64,000 nt of DNA from Hypomesus transpacificus (GCF_021917145.1 NW_025813794.1:12501-76500), one strand, 5' to 3'; shown: positions 36,301 through 49,279, numbered from the stretch's first letter. Notes: generated by a model from the letters alone, not told the origin. Numbers and translations are program-made.

Positions 36301-37884
36301 TATTTAAATCTAGCATTTGTGAGGTTTTTGTTATCAAGCAGCACTCCCTGTCTGGGTCTGCCTGCCTCTGACCAGACTCTAAAGGCTTCTCTAGCAGCAG
36401 CATGTTGCTCAGACACAAACTCATTCCAGACAGGCCGTGCGTTAGGGACCTTACTCTTGTGATTAATAAAAGGTTCACTGGAAGCATAAAGACATTTGAC
36501 AATATCATCATACATGGCACAGAGCTTTTCAGCATGATGTTTATCCTTGCAGTTCATATCCGTGCACATTAGGGCATCCCTAGAAAATGCAACATCACTA
36601 TGTAAGCTGTCAGTTAATAAAGAATATCTGTGCATAACCTCTTTGGTCAATTTTGACCAGTCCAGTTTTCTTGGGGGGCCAGCAACAAGGGTACACTCTC
36701 AACATTTAGCAGCATAGCAACTGGTATGTGATCAGTGGTGGCCAGCCCATAAAACATCTCTATACTTTCCAGTGAGTCATGAGCATCGGCTCTGGTTACA
36801 ATATGGTCTAGCCAGGAAGTTGTGTGCCACGTTTCACTTATATAGGTAAAACTTGTATCAGGCAATAACGCTTGATATAATTAATTTAGTTTCATTACAG
36901 AACTGCTGCAGATGTTGTGCGAATAAACGCTTATCTGACATGTCAGCATTAAAATCACCCATGACATAGACACAACATGAACTATTGTCCTCTATGAAGG
37001 ACTGAATAAAAGCTAACCTGTTCTGAAATTCATCCTCATGGTCATAGGATTCATATGGTGTGTACACATTTACAATAGTACATTTATTTTCATTGTGATT
37101 AAACTCCAACCCAATAGCCCAGTCAACGTTAAGCCAAACCACCTTTACCGTTGGGTCATATTTTATGTTCCACAGTATAGCTACACCACCAGCTATCCTC
37201 CCACAAACCATTCTCATGCTGAGATCGGTAGTGGACTCTCCAGCACCATGAAAGTTCTTGTGTAGGGAGTTCAATTTGTCCAGATCTTGCTTGGCCATCC
37301 AGGTTTCTTGAAGAGAGACAATGTCACTCTCGCCCAGCAATGTGTCCACCACCAAACGTCTTGATCTATCAGCAGCAGTATGTCCTACTCGGAGGCCACG
37401 AGCGTTGTAGGATACAACCCGCATTAATGATCTACCACGGACCCATCAGGGCAGCTGGCCGGTGTGTCTGTCTCCCTGGTCTCTACATATAGGCCTACAT
37501 TCATCCCAGCATCATGACTGAGCTGAAGCTCGGTACCCTGAGAGCGGGGGGTGTGCTCTGGTCGAGCTTTTTTGAAAGTATAGACCAAGGGTAATTACCA
37601 CACCACAACTGTCCCACCATTACCCATAGGTGGTGCTACATTCCACACCCTAAAGCACAAAGGCTTTCTGGAATGGATAGGCTAACCAAGCCCCCTCCCT
37701 TCACTCCTTGGGTTGAAATAAAGGCCCTTGTGGATCTTGATGGTATTATATTTCAGATTTGGTATCCCATTGGTAATTCTGCAGCATAGATTTTTCTATA
37801 CAATTCCAATTTGTCAAGATTATACATTTTTCAATGGTTCGCAATGTTTGGAGGAATCCGCCATTACTGCTTGCAGTTATATTT
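33316..37884. repeat. Composite unit U7 (class E)
   Basis: Copy of U5 up to about 36752. Beyond that it departs: cccataaaac at 36750, TRADAHD and EMFYG in the endonuclease, LLGESDIVSLQ, and acatatagg in place of acataaagg. The right tail has private ggtggtgctac. Confidence 0.88.
34429..37588 (-). mobile_element. Broken LINE with YADN (U7 copy)
   Basis: As U5 (YADN, CGKDC). Private endonuclease changes include DESDIVCLQ to GESDIVSLQ; the catalytic QE pair remains. Confidence 0.87.
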
Positions 37885-38960
37885 ATTATTATTCTTGTTC
37901 CATGGAAGTCAATGGCAGCCCCTAGAACCCTTCGACAACTTTTTGTGAAATTTGGCACACTCAATAAGGACAGTTGATTCTATACCTACACCACGTTTCA
38001 TGTCTCCCATTAGACCACTCCAGCGCCACCAACGGGTCAAAGTTGGACTTGTGTTTACACACGCAACTTTTGAACCGTATGACCTATTTTCAAAAATGAG
38101 GTACCATTGGATTCCCTGGATCAAGCCGAGTTCAACGCACCCCATGGCGTCAATTTCCGGTTATATAGATTTTCCGCTATTTCCGGTTTTATCAAAATCC
38201 TTTGAAAGCCTACTCCTCCTACAATTTTTGTCATATCTTCTTCAAAGTTACCAGAGATGATCTTCAGACCAAGCCTCACAAAAGTTATCGAAAAGAATTT
38301 TGATCCTCACAACCGTTTGTCCGGTACAGCCAATCAAATTCATCAGAAAAGCCGCCAAACAGGATGTGAAGTCATGTCTCAGCAAATCTTTGAGATATCA
38401 ACACGAAACTTGGTATATCGATGGAAGACACTACAACATGTTACCGTGTGCAAAGGCAACTTCATATCTCCAAAAATGATTGATTTAAAGCAAATTGAAC
38501 TTATCGCTAACGCTAAAATAATGCTTTACACATCAGCCAGTCAAAAACTGATACTCTGATTCAATCACAAGTTCATATGAAGACTCTTGAGAATGTTTAT
38601 AACACAAATTTGTGAAAAAGTTGACTGTAAGATCAAAGGTCGATTTTTGGTGAATATTTGAAACATGCTTGCTTGGCTAATTTCTAGCCAAATTTCCAAT
38701 GAATGTCTCCCCTCCTCCTGCCCGCGCGTGCTCCACATCCTCACACACTCAGCCTTAACTTACACACGCGCGGGCTTGGCAAGACGCACACGCAACATTT
38801 CAGGAGAGTGTGGGCTGACCAAGCCCCCACTCATTCCTTAGTTTCTAGCAAAGGCCTTGTGGATCTTGTAATCTTGGATCTCTTAACAAAAGCTGATCTT
38901 TTTGGTATTGCATTTCCGATTTTGTATGCAATGGTAAAAAGTTATGCAAATCCTGAAACA

Positions 38961-38961
<1 letters not shown>

Positions 38962-39001
<40 letters not shown>

Positions 39002-39010
39002 TTATATATA
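38962..39010. repeat. TA microsatellite at the LINE tail (U8)
   Basis: About 49 bases of mostly TA dinucleotides, expanded compared with about 28-30 in U1-U3. It borders the AATAAA signal of the LINE, as expected for its 3' tail. Confidence 0.85.
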
Positions 39011-40970
39011 GATGCATCTTTATTTCAGACGCCAAGTTCCACATAAAATAACAGACATAGAGCTATAAAAAAGAGAGTAAAACGAAAACATCAAACATAG
39101 ATAATACAGTGCATAAAAAGTATGAAGACTTTTGTGCCAATGTAGTCTTAAGTTCCAAGTAATCGATAGCAGCTCTTTAGAGGGTTGACCAGAGCCTCTA
39201 CTATTCAGTTCTCAGACTTGTCCAGTCGACACATGAAACCATACATAAGTTGTCTCAGGAGTGCCTTACAGGTTGGTACATGCTTAGACAGAAACAACTG
39301 ACCAGCACTATGCCACCTAGGCACATTAAGTAGCAATCTAAAAGCATCATTGAAACCATACATCAGTTGTCTCAGGATTGCCTTACAGGTTGGTACGTGC
39401 TTAGACACAAACAACTGACTAGCACTATGCCACCTTGGCACATTAAGTAGCAATCTAAAAGCATCATTGTAGGCTACTTTCAGTATCTGTATACTCCTTT
39501 TCCTGTACATAGACCACAAATGAGCAGTGTACAATGGTGTTATGTAGGTTCTAAACAGGGAACATTTAACTGAATCTGAGTACATAGAAAATGTCCTTAA
39601 TAACATACTGGCCTGAGAATATATTTTACAGCGCTGTTGATACATATCGTTGTCATCTGTCCAATCATCAGAAATGACATGGTCCAGATATTTTATTTCC
39701 TCACAAATACCAAGGGGACTTCCAGATAAATAAAAGGTAGGGAAGGTTAATTTCCAGTCCTGATTACTTCTGACTATCATTATGTGGCTTTTCTTTGCAT
39801 TATATTTTATATCATGATCTAAGCCATACTGAGAGCACACCCATAGCATCTGTTGCAACAGGCTGAGTGGAACCAGATCATCTGCGTACATCAGATGATT
39901 GACAATAGATTCACCAACAAAACAGCCTGTATTTGTCTTATTCAGCTGGCTTGATAAGTCGTCCATATCCATATTAAACAAAAAGGGAAATCAAATTCCT
40001 CCTTGTCGAACTCCGTTACCAACATGGAAAGGAGCTGATACGACATTGTCCCATTTAACATGAAAAGTTTGATTGGCATACCAGAACACCAAAATCCTCA
40101 CAAGAGGTTTAGGGACACCTCTCGCTATTAGCTTCATAAACAGTTTTTCATGACAAATTCGATCGAAAGCTTTGTAAGCATCAATAAAGCATAAAAATAC
40201 AGATGAATTAAGACTTGTGTACCTGAGACAATCTCCTTCAGAGCATAGATACAGAGATCAGTACCATGTTTTCTTTTAAAACCAAACTGATTGTCTGCAG
40301 TCAGAATATACATTTCCAATTTGAATCAAATAATTCTCTCAAACACTTTAGACAAGATACTGGCCAATGCAATGGGTCGATAGTTGTCTATGCTGTTCAG
40401 TTTACCAGCCTTATCTTTAACAACAGGCACTAACAGTACTGACATAATAGAGTTCGGTAGAACACCATGAACCATAATTCCAGTGAGACACATGGCTAGA
40501 AATGGACTGAGTCTATAACTGGCATTTTTTAGATGCTCTGCAGAAATGCAATCCATACCACAAGCTTTGTTGTTGTGTAGCATGTGGATGGCATCATAAA
40601 TATCTACTGATCTAACTATCAAGTCTGCAGAGATACCTTTATATTCATTATCAATTCTCACTGTGTTACTTTGAACACAATTAAACAGTTTACTGTAGTG
40701 CTCATGCCATAGATCAGCAATCTTCTCTGGACAACTAACCCCTTTGATATCAGAAGGGAGGGGAGTTCTGTTATTATTTATGATCTTGACCTCCTTCCAG
40801 AAGTCAGTAAGATTGTTATTCTGCATCTTTCTGGCCAGCGAGTCTGCTCTCATTGTGTTTTCATTTCTCTTAATGAAACGAGTGCATATTTAAATCTAGC
40901 ATTTGTGAGGTTTTTGTTATCAAGCAGCACTCCCTGTCTGGGTCTGCCTGCCTCTGACCAGACTCTAAAG

Positions 40971-41808
40971 CAGGGGTGTCAAACTCATTTCGCATCGTGG
41001 GCCACATACGGCCTAGGGAGATGTCAAGTGGGCCGGACCATTAAAATTATACCATACTCTGCTATAAATAACCAAAATATCATGTCTTTCTTCTGTGTTA
41101 TCTAGTTTAATTGATATAAAGACCATATCGTATAAACTCCGTCCAACCGCTTTAACACGTAATGATCTCTTCGGTGGTGTAGTTGGTTAAAGCATTGTAC
41201 GGCTACATATTGTTAATGCGAATCTGGGATCCCAAGTTCGCGCCCCAGTCCAGTGAATCTCGTACGATATCCTTTAACTTTTACTGTGAGAAAATGACAT
41301 AATTCTAAAGGCCTACGGATGTATCACAACATTTTAATGTGTGAGCACTAATATCAGATCAAAATGAACACATGTAGCCTTAATTAAATATTGAATAACG
41401 TAGGGTAGTCTACCGTCGGAGACAACCACTACGCCTCATTCAGCCAGTTTAAACGGCTGCTAGATGACGCTGTTCATTTTCAAAGCGCCGATAGTTCGGC
41501 TCTTTGGGCCGGCACAATCCGGAAGAAACCACCAAAGCTTCACAAGGCATCGTTCGCCCATCCCTAGTAGAGACCAAGGTATTAATTGATACCGTCTGCT
41601 GTTTTCAGTCTGTCTCAGTGATGCGGCTTGTCTTCTACTCTGATGGAAAGAGTGCGCCCCTTAGCGGATAATCCATGAATTACAGCGAATTAAAAATATT
41701 AATTCCATGTCTTTTATGCATTTTTCCACTTTCAAATTATCCTGCGGGCCTGATCGAACCTCCTTGGGGGCCGGTTCCGGCCCGCGGGCCGTATGTTTGA
41801 CACCCCTG
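40971..41808. mobile_element. hAT-type DNA transposon, non-autonomous, 838 bp
   Basis: Terminal inverted repeats start CAGGGGTGTCAAAC at both ends (14 identical bases). An 8-bp target duplication ctctaaag lies at 40963-40970 and 41809-41816; the undisrupted site is seen in U3. Both features are typical of the hAT superfamily, Charlie/Ac-like. Subterminal GGGCC-rich stretches are present. There is no transposase ORF, so it depends on a partner. It is absent from the other eleven units, so it is younger than the array. Confidence 0.95.
41169..41255 (+). other. tRNA-like segment inside the hAT element
   Basis: TGGTGTAGTTGG (41174-41185) fits the Pol III A box. About 60 bases on, AGTTCGCGCCC (41236-41246) is a near B box (two departures from GGTTCGANNCC). 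The segment has tRNA length, but stems pair poorly. It may be a SINE head or tRNA relic captured by the element. Confidence 0.5.
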
Positions 41809-43250
41809 CTCTAAAGGCTTCTCTAGCAGCAGCATGTTGCTCAGACACAAACTCATACCAGACAGGCCGTGCGTTAGGGACCTTACTCTTGTGATTAATA
41901 AAAGGTTCACTGGAAGCATAAAGACATTTGACAATATCATCATACATGGCACAGAGCTTTTCAGCATGATGTTTATCCTTGCAGTTCATATCCGTGCACA
42001 TTAGGGCATCCCTAGAAAATGCAACATCACTATGTAAGCTGTCAGTTAATAGAGAATATCTGTGCATAACCTCTTTGGTCAATTTTGACCAGTCCAGTTT
42101 TCTTGGGGGGCCAGCAACAAGGGTACACTCTCAACATTTAGCAGCATAGCAACTGGTATGTGATCAGTGGTGGCCAGCCCATAACACATCTCTATACTTT
42201 CCAGTGAGTCATGAGCATCGGCTGTGGTTACAATATGGTCTAGCCAGGAAGTTGTGTGCCACGTTTCACTTATATAGGTAAAACTTGTATCAGGCAATAA
42301 CGCTTGATATAATTAATTTAGTTTCATTACAGAACTGCTGCAGATGTTGTGCGAATAAACACTTATCTGACATGTCAGCATTAAAATCACCCATGACATA
42401 GACACAACATGAACTATTGTCCTCTATGAAGGACTGAATAAAAGCTAACCTGTTCTGAAATTCATCCTCATGGTCATAGGATTCATATGGTGTGTACACA
42501 TTTACAATAGTACATTTATTTTCATTGTGATTAAACTCCAACCCAATAGCCCAGTCAACGTTAAGCCACACCACCTTTACCGTTGGGTCATATTTTATGT
42601 TCCACAGTATAGCTACACCACCAGCTATCCTCCCACAAACCATTCTCATGCGGAGATCGGTAGTGGACTCTCCAGCACCATGAAAGTTCTTGTGTAGGGA
42701 GTTCAATTTGTCCAGATCTTGCTTGGCCATCCAGGTTTCTTGAAGGCAGACAATGTCACTCTCGTCCAGCAATGTGTCCACCACCAAACGTCTTGATCTA
42801 TCAGCAGCAGTATGTCCTACTCGGAGGCCACGAGCGTTGTAGGATACAACCCGCATTAATGATCTACCACGGACCCATCAGGGCAGCTGGCCGGTGTGTC
42901 TGTCTCCCTGGTCTCTACATATAGGCCAACATTAATCCCAGCATCATGACTGAAGGGTAATTACCACACCACAACTGTCCCACCATTACCCATAGGTGGC
43001 GCTACATTCCACGCCCTAGAGCACAAAGGCTTTCTGGAATGGATAGGCTAACCAAGCCCCCTCCCTTCACTCCTTGGGTTGAAGTAAAGGCCCTTGTGGA
43101 TCTTGATGGTATTATATTTCAGATTTGGTATCCCATTGGTAATTCTGCAGCATAGATTTTTCTATACAGTTCCAATTTGTCAAGAATATACATTTTTCAA
43201 TGGTTCGCAATGTTTGGAGGAATCCGCCATTACTGCTTGCAGTTATATTT

Positions 43251-43294
43251 AGGATTCCTCCGTCAGGAGGAAACCTATTGTTATTGTTAGTTTT
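43251..43294 (+). repeat. Hairpin minisatellite, one monomer, U8/U9 junction
   Basis: One monomer starting at 43252, followed by a longer ATT run. Confidence 0.9.
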
Positions 43295-45785
43295 ATTATT
43301 ATTATTATTATTATTCTTGTTCCATGGAAGTCAATGGCAGCCCCTAGAACACTTCGACAACTTTTTGTGAAATTTGGCACACTCATTAAGGACAGTTGAT
43401 TCTATACCTACACCAAGTTTCATGTCTCCCATTAGACCACTCCAGCGCCACCAACGGGTCAAAGTTGGACTTGTGTTTACACACGCAACTTTTGAACCGT
43501 ATGACCCATTTTCAAAAATGAGGTACTATTGGATTCCCTGGTTCAAGCCGAGTTCAACGCACCCCATGGCGTCAATTTCCGGTTATATAGATTTTCCGCT
43601 ACTTCCGGTTTTATCAAAAACCTTTGAAAGCCTACTCCTCCTACAATTTTTGTCATATCTTCTTCAAAGTTACCAGAGATGATCTTCAGACCAAGCGTCA
43701 CAAAAGTTATCGAAAAGAATTTTGATCCTCACAACCCTTTGTCCGGTACAGCCAATCAAATTCATCAGAAAAGCCGCCAAACAGGATGTGAAGTCATGTC
43801 TCAGCAAATCTTTGAGATATCAACACGAAACTTGGTATATCGATGGAAGACACTACAACATGTTACCGTGTGCAAAGGCAACTTCATATCTCCAAAAATG
43901 ATTGATATAAAGCAAATTGAACTTATCGCTAACGCTAAAATAATGCTTTACACATCAGCCAGTCAAAAACTGATACTCTGATTCAATCACAAGTTCATAT
44001 GAAGACTCTTGAGAATGTTTATAACACAAATCTGTGAAAAAGTTGACTGTAAGATCAAAGGTCGATTTTTGGTGAATATTTGAAACATGCTTGCTTGGCT
44101 AATTTCCAGCCAAATTTCCAATGAATGTCTCCCCTCCTCCTGCCCGCGCGTGCTCCACATCCTCACACACTCAGCCTTAACTTACACACGCGCGGGCTTG
44201 GCAAGACGCACACGCAACATTTCAGGAGAGTGTGGGCTGACCAAGCCCCCACTCATTCCTTGGTTTCTAGCCAAGGCCTTGTGGATCTTGTAATCTTGGA
44301 TCTCTTAACAAAAGCTGATCTTTTTAGTATTGCATTTCCGATTTTGTATGCAATGGTAAAAAGTTATACAAATCCTGAAACATTGATATATATATATGTA
44401 TTTATATATATATAAATCTTTATTTCAGACGCCAAGTTCCACATAAAATAACAGACATAGAGCTATAAAAAAGAGAGTAAAACGAAAACATAAAACATAG
44501 ATAATACAGTGCATAAAAAGTATGAAGACTTTTGTGCCAATGTAGTCTTAAGTTCCAAGTAATCGATAGCAGCTCTTTAGAGGGTTGACCAGGGCCTCTA
44601 CTATTCAGTTCTCAGACTTGTCCAGTCGACACATGAAACCATACATCAGTTGTCTCAGGAGTGCCTTACAGGTTGGTACGTGCTTAGACAGAAACAACTG
44701 ACCAGCACTATGCCACCTAGGCACATTAAGTAGCAATCTAAAAGCATCATTGAAACCATACATCAGTTGTCTCAGGATTGCCTTACAGGTTGGTACGTGC
44801 TTAGACACAAACAACTGACTAGCACTATGCCACCTTGGCACATTAAGTAGCAATCTAAAAGCATCATTGTAGGCTACTTTCAGTATCTGTATACTCCTTT
44901 TCCTGTACATAGACCACAAATGAGCAGTGTGCAATGGTGTTATGTAGGTTCTAAACAGGGAACATTTAACTGAATCTGAGCACATAGAAAATGTCCTTAA
45001 TAACATACTGGCCTGAGAATATATTTGACAGCGCTGTTGATACATATCGTTGTCATCTGTCCAATCATCAGAAATGACATGGCAGATATTTTATTTCCTC
45101 ACAAACACCAAGGGGACTGCCAGATAAATAAAAGGTAGGGAAGGTTAATTTCCTGTCCTGATTACTTCTGACTATCATTATGTGGCTTTTCTTTGCATTA
45201 TATTTTATATCATGATCTAAGCCATACTGAGAGCACACCCATAGCATCTGTTGCAACAGGCTGAGTGGAACCAGATAATCTGCGTACATCAGATGATTGA
45301 CAATAGATTCACCAACAAGACAGCCTGTATTTGTCTTATTCAGCTGGCTTGATAAGTCGTCCATATCCATATTAAACAAAAAGGGAAATCAAATTCCTCC
45401 TTGTCGAACTCCGTTACCAACATGGAAAGCAGCTGATACAACATTGTCCCATTTAACATGAAAAGTTTGATTGGCATACCAGAACACCAAAATCCTCACA
45501 AGAGGTTTAGGGAAACCTCTCGCTATTAGCTTCATAAACAGTTTTTCATGACAAATTCGATCGAAAGCTTTGTAAGCATCAATAAAGCATAAAAATACAG
45601 ATGAATTAAGACTTGTGTACCTGAGACAATCTCCTTCAGAGCATAGATACAGAGATCAGTACCATGTTTTCTTTTAAAACCAAACTGATTTTCTGCAGTC
45701 AGAATATACATTTCCAATTTCAATCAAATAATTCTCTCAAACACTTTAGACAAGATACTGGCCAATGCAATGGGTCGATAGTTGT

Positions 45786-47083
45786 GTAGCCCGGGTGGTA
45801 AACATTTCTGTTGAAACAATCCTATTACATAAATATAAAAGTTTGAATACATAATACTTAAGTTCATAGTTTAATAAATAGACTTTAAGGTTTGAGAGTA
45901 TGATTTTGATTTGATGAGAAATGCATATTGTTCATGTTTTACTGAATACAGCATTTGGAAATGTATATCTGTTGTTTAAAAAACGCATGTTAAAATGTAC
46001 CGGTTACAAATATGAAGAGAGTAAGATGAATGTTTTGTGAATCTATGTTGTTGCTTTAATTTTGATTATGATGTTAAGCCAATCCGGTTTGAGGTCAAAG
46101 GGCAGGGTAACACGGGAAGTTGGGGTAGATGAGGTTGGAGTAGAAAAAGACAGAGCGAGCGGAGGAGTTGGAGGGAGAAGAAAATTGTAGCGTACGGTAA
46201 AATACCAAGAGTGAAGATTTTATATTATCATTAGTGGTGTTATGTTTATATTGTTGGGTGAATATCCCTGGGAGGAGGCCCCGGGGAAGACCCAGGACAC
46301 GCTGGAGGGACTATGTCTCTCGGCTGGCCTGGGAACGCCTTGGGGTCCCCCAGGAAGAGCTGGCGGAAGTGGCCGGGGGGAGGGAAGTCTGGGCCTCCCT
46401 GCTTAGGTCGCTGCCCCCGCGACCCGATCCCCGGACAAGCGGCAGATGACGACGACGACGACGACGAATATCTCAACCAACAACAATAACCCAGAAAGAG
46501 GAGTTTGGCTGTTGGCGGTTTTGGATTAAGCACGGGCTTTGCCGCCAGACTAGCGACAGCGAGTGCCAGGTTGGAGCCGGTGGAGGTCGGGATTGTCGTC
46601 GTCCTCAGTCTTCTTCCTGAGTTGGTTCGTCTCGTAAATCCACGAGAGTATTTGGTCGGTCTCTCCTTCACCTGCTGCCGCCCTTCTGCCGCAGTGCGTG
46701 TGCTACCGCACTGCTGATCCGAGGTACCAGCTCCTTGTTATTTTGTGCCATCCTGGCGAAACAGCCATTTTGTTTACGGCTACAACGCACACGAGCTACA
46801 CTCAGGCCTGCACCGTAGAACTGTACTGAATTAAGGTATTCGTGTAGTTAGCATTGCCGGCTAGTTTGTATTGTGTGTCCATGTGCATTACGATGTCATG
46901 TAAATGTTGAACCAATAACTGAAGAACTGATTTTTTGTCTGAAGTAAATCTTTCCTGTTTTTGTTTAACAGTTGGTTGTATTGTTTTTTTCATATGTTAA
47001 ATTGGTTTAAGTTAGTAACAATTACTAACGAACTCAGGTTAGCCACCTCTCATTACAAATCCACCAAACTAGAGAGGCGCTAC
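45786..47083. mobile_element. 1.09-kb insert with a nested LINE tail (U9 copy)
   Basis: Same ends and target site as the U1 insert. It is 1,298 bp long because a 200-bp LINE fragment plus a 6-bp duplication sits inside it. Confidence 0.75.
46267..46466 (+). mobile_element. 5'-truncated LINE 3' end, nested
   Basis: 200 bp, GC-rich, encoding GRPRGRPRTRWRDYVSRLAW... to a stop near 46449. This is the C-terminal end common to a fish LINE family. It ends in an (ACG)n tail (46448-46466). The target duplication aatatc lies at 46261-46266 and 46467-46472. Truncated 5' end, simple-repeat tail and duplication are the marks of target-primed reverse transcription. Found only in U9. Confidence 0.9.
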
Positions 47084-49129
47084 AGTTGTCTATGCTGTTC
47101 AGTTTACCAGCCTTATCTTTAACAACAGGCACTAACAGTACTGACATAATAGAGTTTGGTAGAACACCATGAACCATAATTCCAGTGAGACACATGGCTA
47201 GAAATGGACTGAGTCTATAACTGGCATTTTTTAGATGCTCTGCAGAAATGGAATCCATACCACAAGCTTTGTTGTTGTCTAGCATGTGGATGGCATCATA
47301 AATATCTACTGATCTAACTATCAAGTCTGCAGAGATACCTTTATATTGATTATCAATTCTCACTGTGTTACTTTGAACACAATTAAATAGTTTACTGTAG
47401 TGCTCATGCCATAGATCAGCAATCTTCTCTGGACAACTAACCCCTTTGATATCAGAAGGGAGGGGAGTTCTGTTATTATTTATGATCTTGACCTCCTTCC
47501 AGAAGTCAGTAAGATTGTTATTCTGCATCTTTCTGGCCAGCGAGTCTGCTCTCATTGTGTTTTCATTTCTCTTAATGAAACGAGTGCATATTTAAATCTA
47601 GCATTTGTGAGGTTTTTGTTATCAAGCAGCACTCTCTGTCTGGGTCTGCCTGCCTCTGACCAGACTCTAAAGGCTTCTCTAGCAGCAGCATGTTGCTCAG
47701 ACACAAACTCATTCCAGACAGGCCGTGCGTTAGGGACCTTACTCTTGTGATTAATAAAAGGTTCACTGGAAGCATAAAGACATTTGACAATATCATCATA
47801 CATGGCACAGAGCTTTTCAGCATTATGTTTATCCTTGCAGTTCATATCCGAGAATTAGTTAATAGAGAATATCTGTGCCGAACCTCTTTGGTCAATTTTG
47901 ACCAGTCCAGTTTTCTTGGGGGGCCAGCAACAAGGGTACACTCTCAACATTTAGCAGCATAGCAACTGGTATGTGATCAGTGGTGGCCAGCCCATAACAC
48001 ATCTCTATACTTTCCAGTGAGTCATGAGAATCGGCTGTGGTTACAATATGGTCTAGCCAGGAAGTTGTGTGCCACGTTTCACTTATATAGGTAAAACTTG
48101 TATCAGGCAATAACGCTTGATATAATTAATTTAGTTTCATTACAGAACTGCTGCAGATGTTGTGCGAATAAACACTTATCTGACATGTCAGCATTAAAAT
48201 CACCCATGACATAGACACAACATGAACTATTGTCCTCTATGAAGGACTGAATAAAAGCTAACCTGTTCTGAAATTCATCCTCATGGTCATAGGATTCATA
48301 TGGTGTGTACACATTTACAATAGTACATTTATTTTCATTGTGATTAAACTCCAACCCAATAGCCCAGTCAACGTTAAGCCACACCACCTTTACCGTTGGG
48401 TCATATTTTATGTTCCACAGTATAGCTACACCACCAGCTATCCTCCCACAAACCATTCTCATGCTGAGATCGGTAGTGGACTCTCCAGCACCATGAAAGT
48501 TCTTGTGTAGGGAGTTCAATTTGTCCAGATCTTGCTTGGTCATCCAGGTTTCTTGAAGGCAGACAATGTCACTCTCGTCCAGCAATGTGTCCACCACCAA
48601 ACGTCTTGATCTATCAGCAGCAGTATGTCCTACTCGGAGGCCACGAGCGTTGTAGGATACAACCCGCATTAATGATCTACCACGGACCCATCAGGGCAGC
48701 TGGCCGGTGTGTCTGTCTCCCTGGTCTCTACATATAGGCCTACATTCATCCCAGCATCATGACTGAGCTGAAGCTCGGTACCCTGAGAGCGGGGGGTATT
48801 CTCTGGTCGAGCTTTTTTGAAAGTATAGACCAAGGGTAATTACCAAACCACAACTGTCCCACCATTACCCATATGTGGCGCTACATTCCACGCCCTAAAG
48901 CACAAAGGCTTTCTGGAATGGATAGGCTAACCAAGCCCCCTCCCTTCACTCCTTGAGTTGAAATAAAGGCCCTTGTGGATCCTGGTGGTATTATATTTCA
49001 GATTTGGTATCCCATTGGTAATTCTGCAGCATAGATTTTTCTATACAGTTCCAATTTGTCAAGAATATACATTTTTCAATGGTTCGCAATGTTTGGAGGA
49101 ATCCGCCATTACTGCTTGCAGTTATATTT

Positions 49130-49279
49130 AGGATTCCTCCGTCAGGAGGAAACCTATTGTTATTGTTAGTTTTATTATTATTAGGATTCCTCCGTCAGGA
49201 GGAAACCTATTGTTATTGTTAGTTTTATTATTATTAGGATTCCTCCGTCAGGAGGAAACCTATTGTTATTGTTAGTTTT
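49130..49279 (+). repeat. Hairpin minisatellite, three monomers, U9/U10 junction
   Basis: Monomers start at 49131, 49184 and 49237, all spaced 53, with regular GTCA loops. Unlike U3/U4 there is no GTTA variant. Confidence 0.9.

Larger units (their letters stand above)
20029..36620. repeat. 8,296-bp dimeric tandem duplication
   Basis: About 20029-28324 is repeated at 28325-36620. U4+U5 corresponds to U6+U7 position by position (for example 22875 and 31171, 24863 and 33159, 26323 and 34619). Deletion junction, hairpin monomers and private variants are kept. I noticed one difference (aaaatactgg near 26721 against aacatactgg near 35017). Similarity stays unbroken until about 36752. The left limit is a G/A difference at 20028/28324. 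Confidence 0.88.
39011..42954 (-). mobile_element. Broken LINE with hAT insertion (U8 copy)
   Basis: The 258-residue YADD segment (39205-39981) is identical to U3. The linker frame is split by the hAT at 40970. The endonuclease 42290-42856 has TDLRMRM and DKCLFA. The 5' end is shortened relative to other copies. Confidence 0.88.
37885..43250. repeat. Composite unit U8 (class E, carries hAT)
   Basis: Class E follows class E here (U7, U8), breaking the alternation. The LINE 3' half matches U3 and U12 exactly in translation. A long TA tract lies at 38962-39010, and a hAT insertion at 40971-41808. About 65 bases of LINE 5' region are missing near 42954 (catgactga joins agggtaatt). Confidence 0.88.
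44414..48834 (-). mobile_element. Broken LINE, U9 copy, split by nested inserts
   Basis: Class Q plan with YADY and the 2-bp loss near 45083. Thumb segment 44605-45045 reads PLHTAHLW. The endonuclease 48103-48669 matches that of U1. Confidence 0.87.
43295..49129. repeat. Composite unit U9 (class Q, longest)
   Basis: Class Q with the 1.09-kb insert and the 43-bp deletion (near 47850). It lacks the class-Q stop in the YRKRS segment (ttttcctg near 44897), so the 146-residue thumb segment is open. The right tail is class Q (atatgtgg, cctggtgg). Confidence 0.88.

Noticed and set aside
46246-46671. Minus-strand 141-codon ORF across the nested LINE tail
   Set aside because: Chance fusion of antisense LINE sequence with the insert; the serine run is only the (ACG)n tail.
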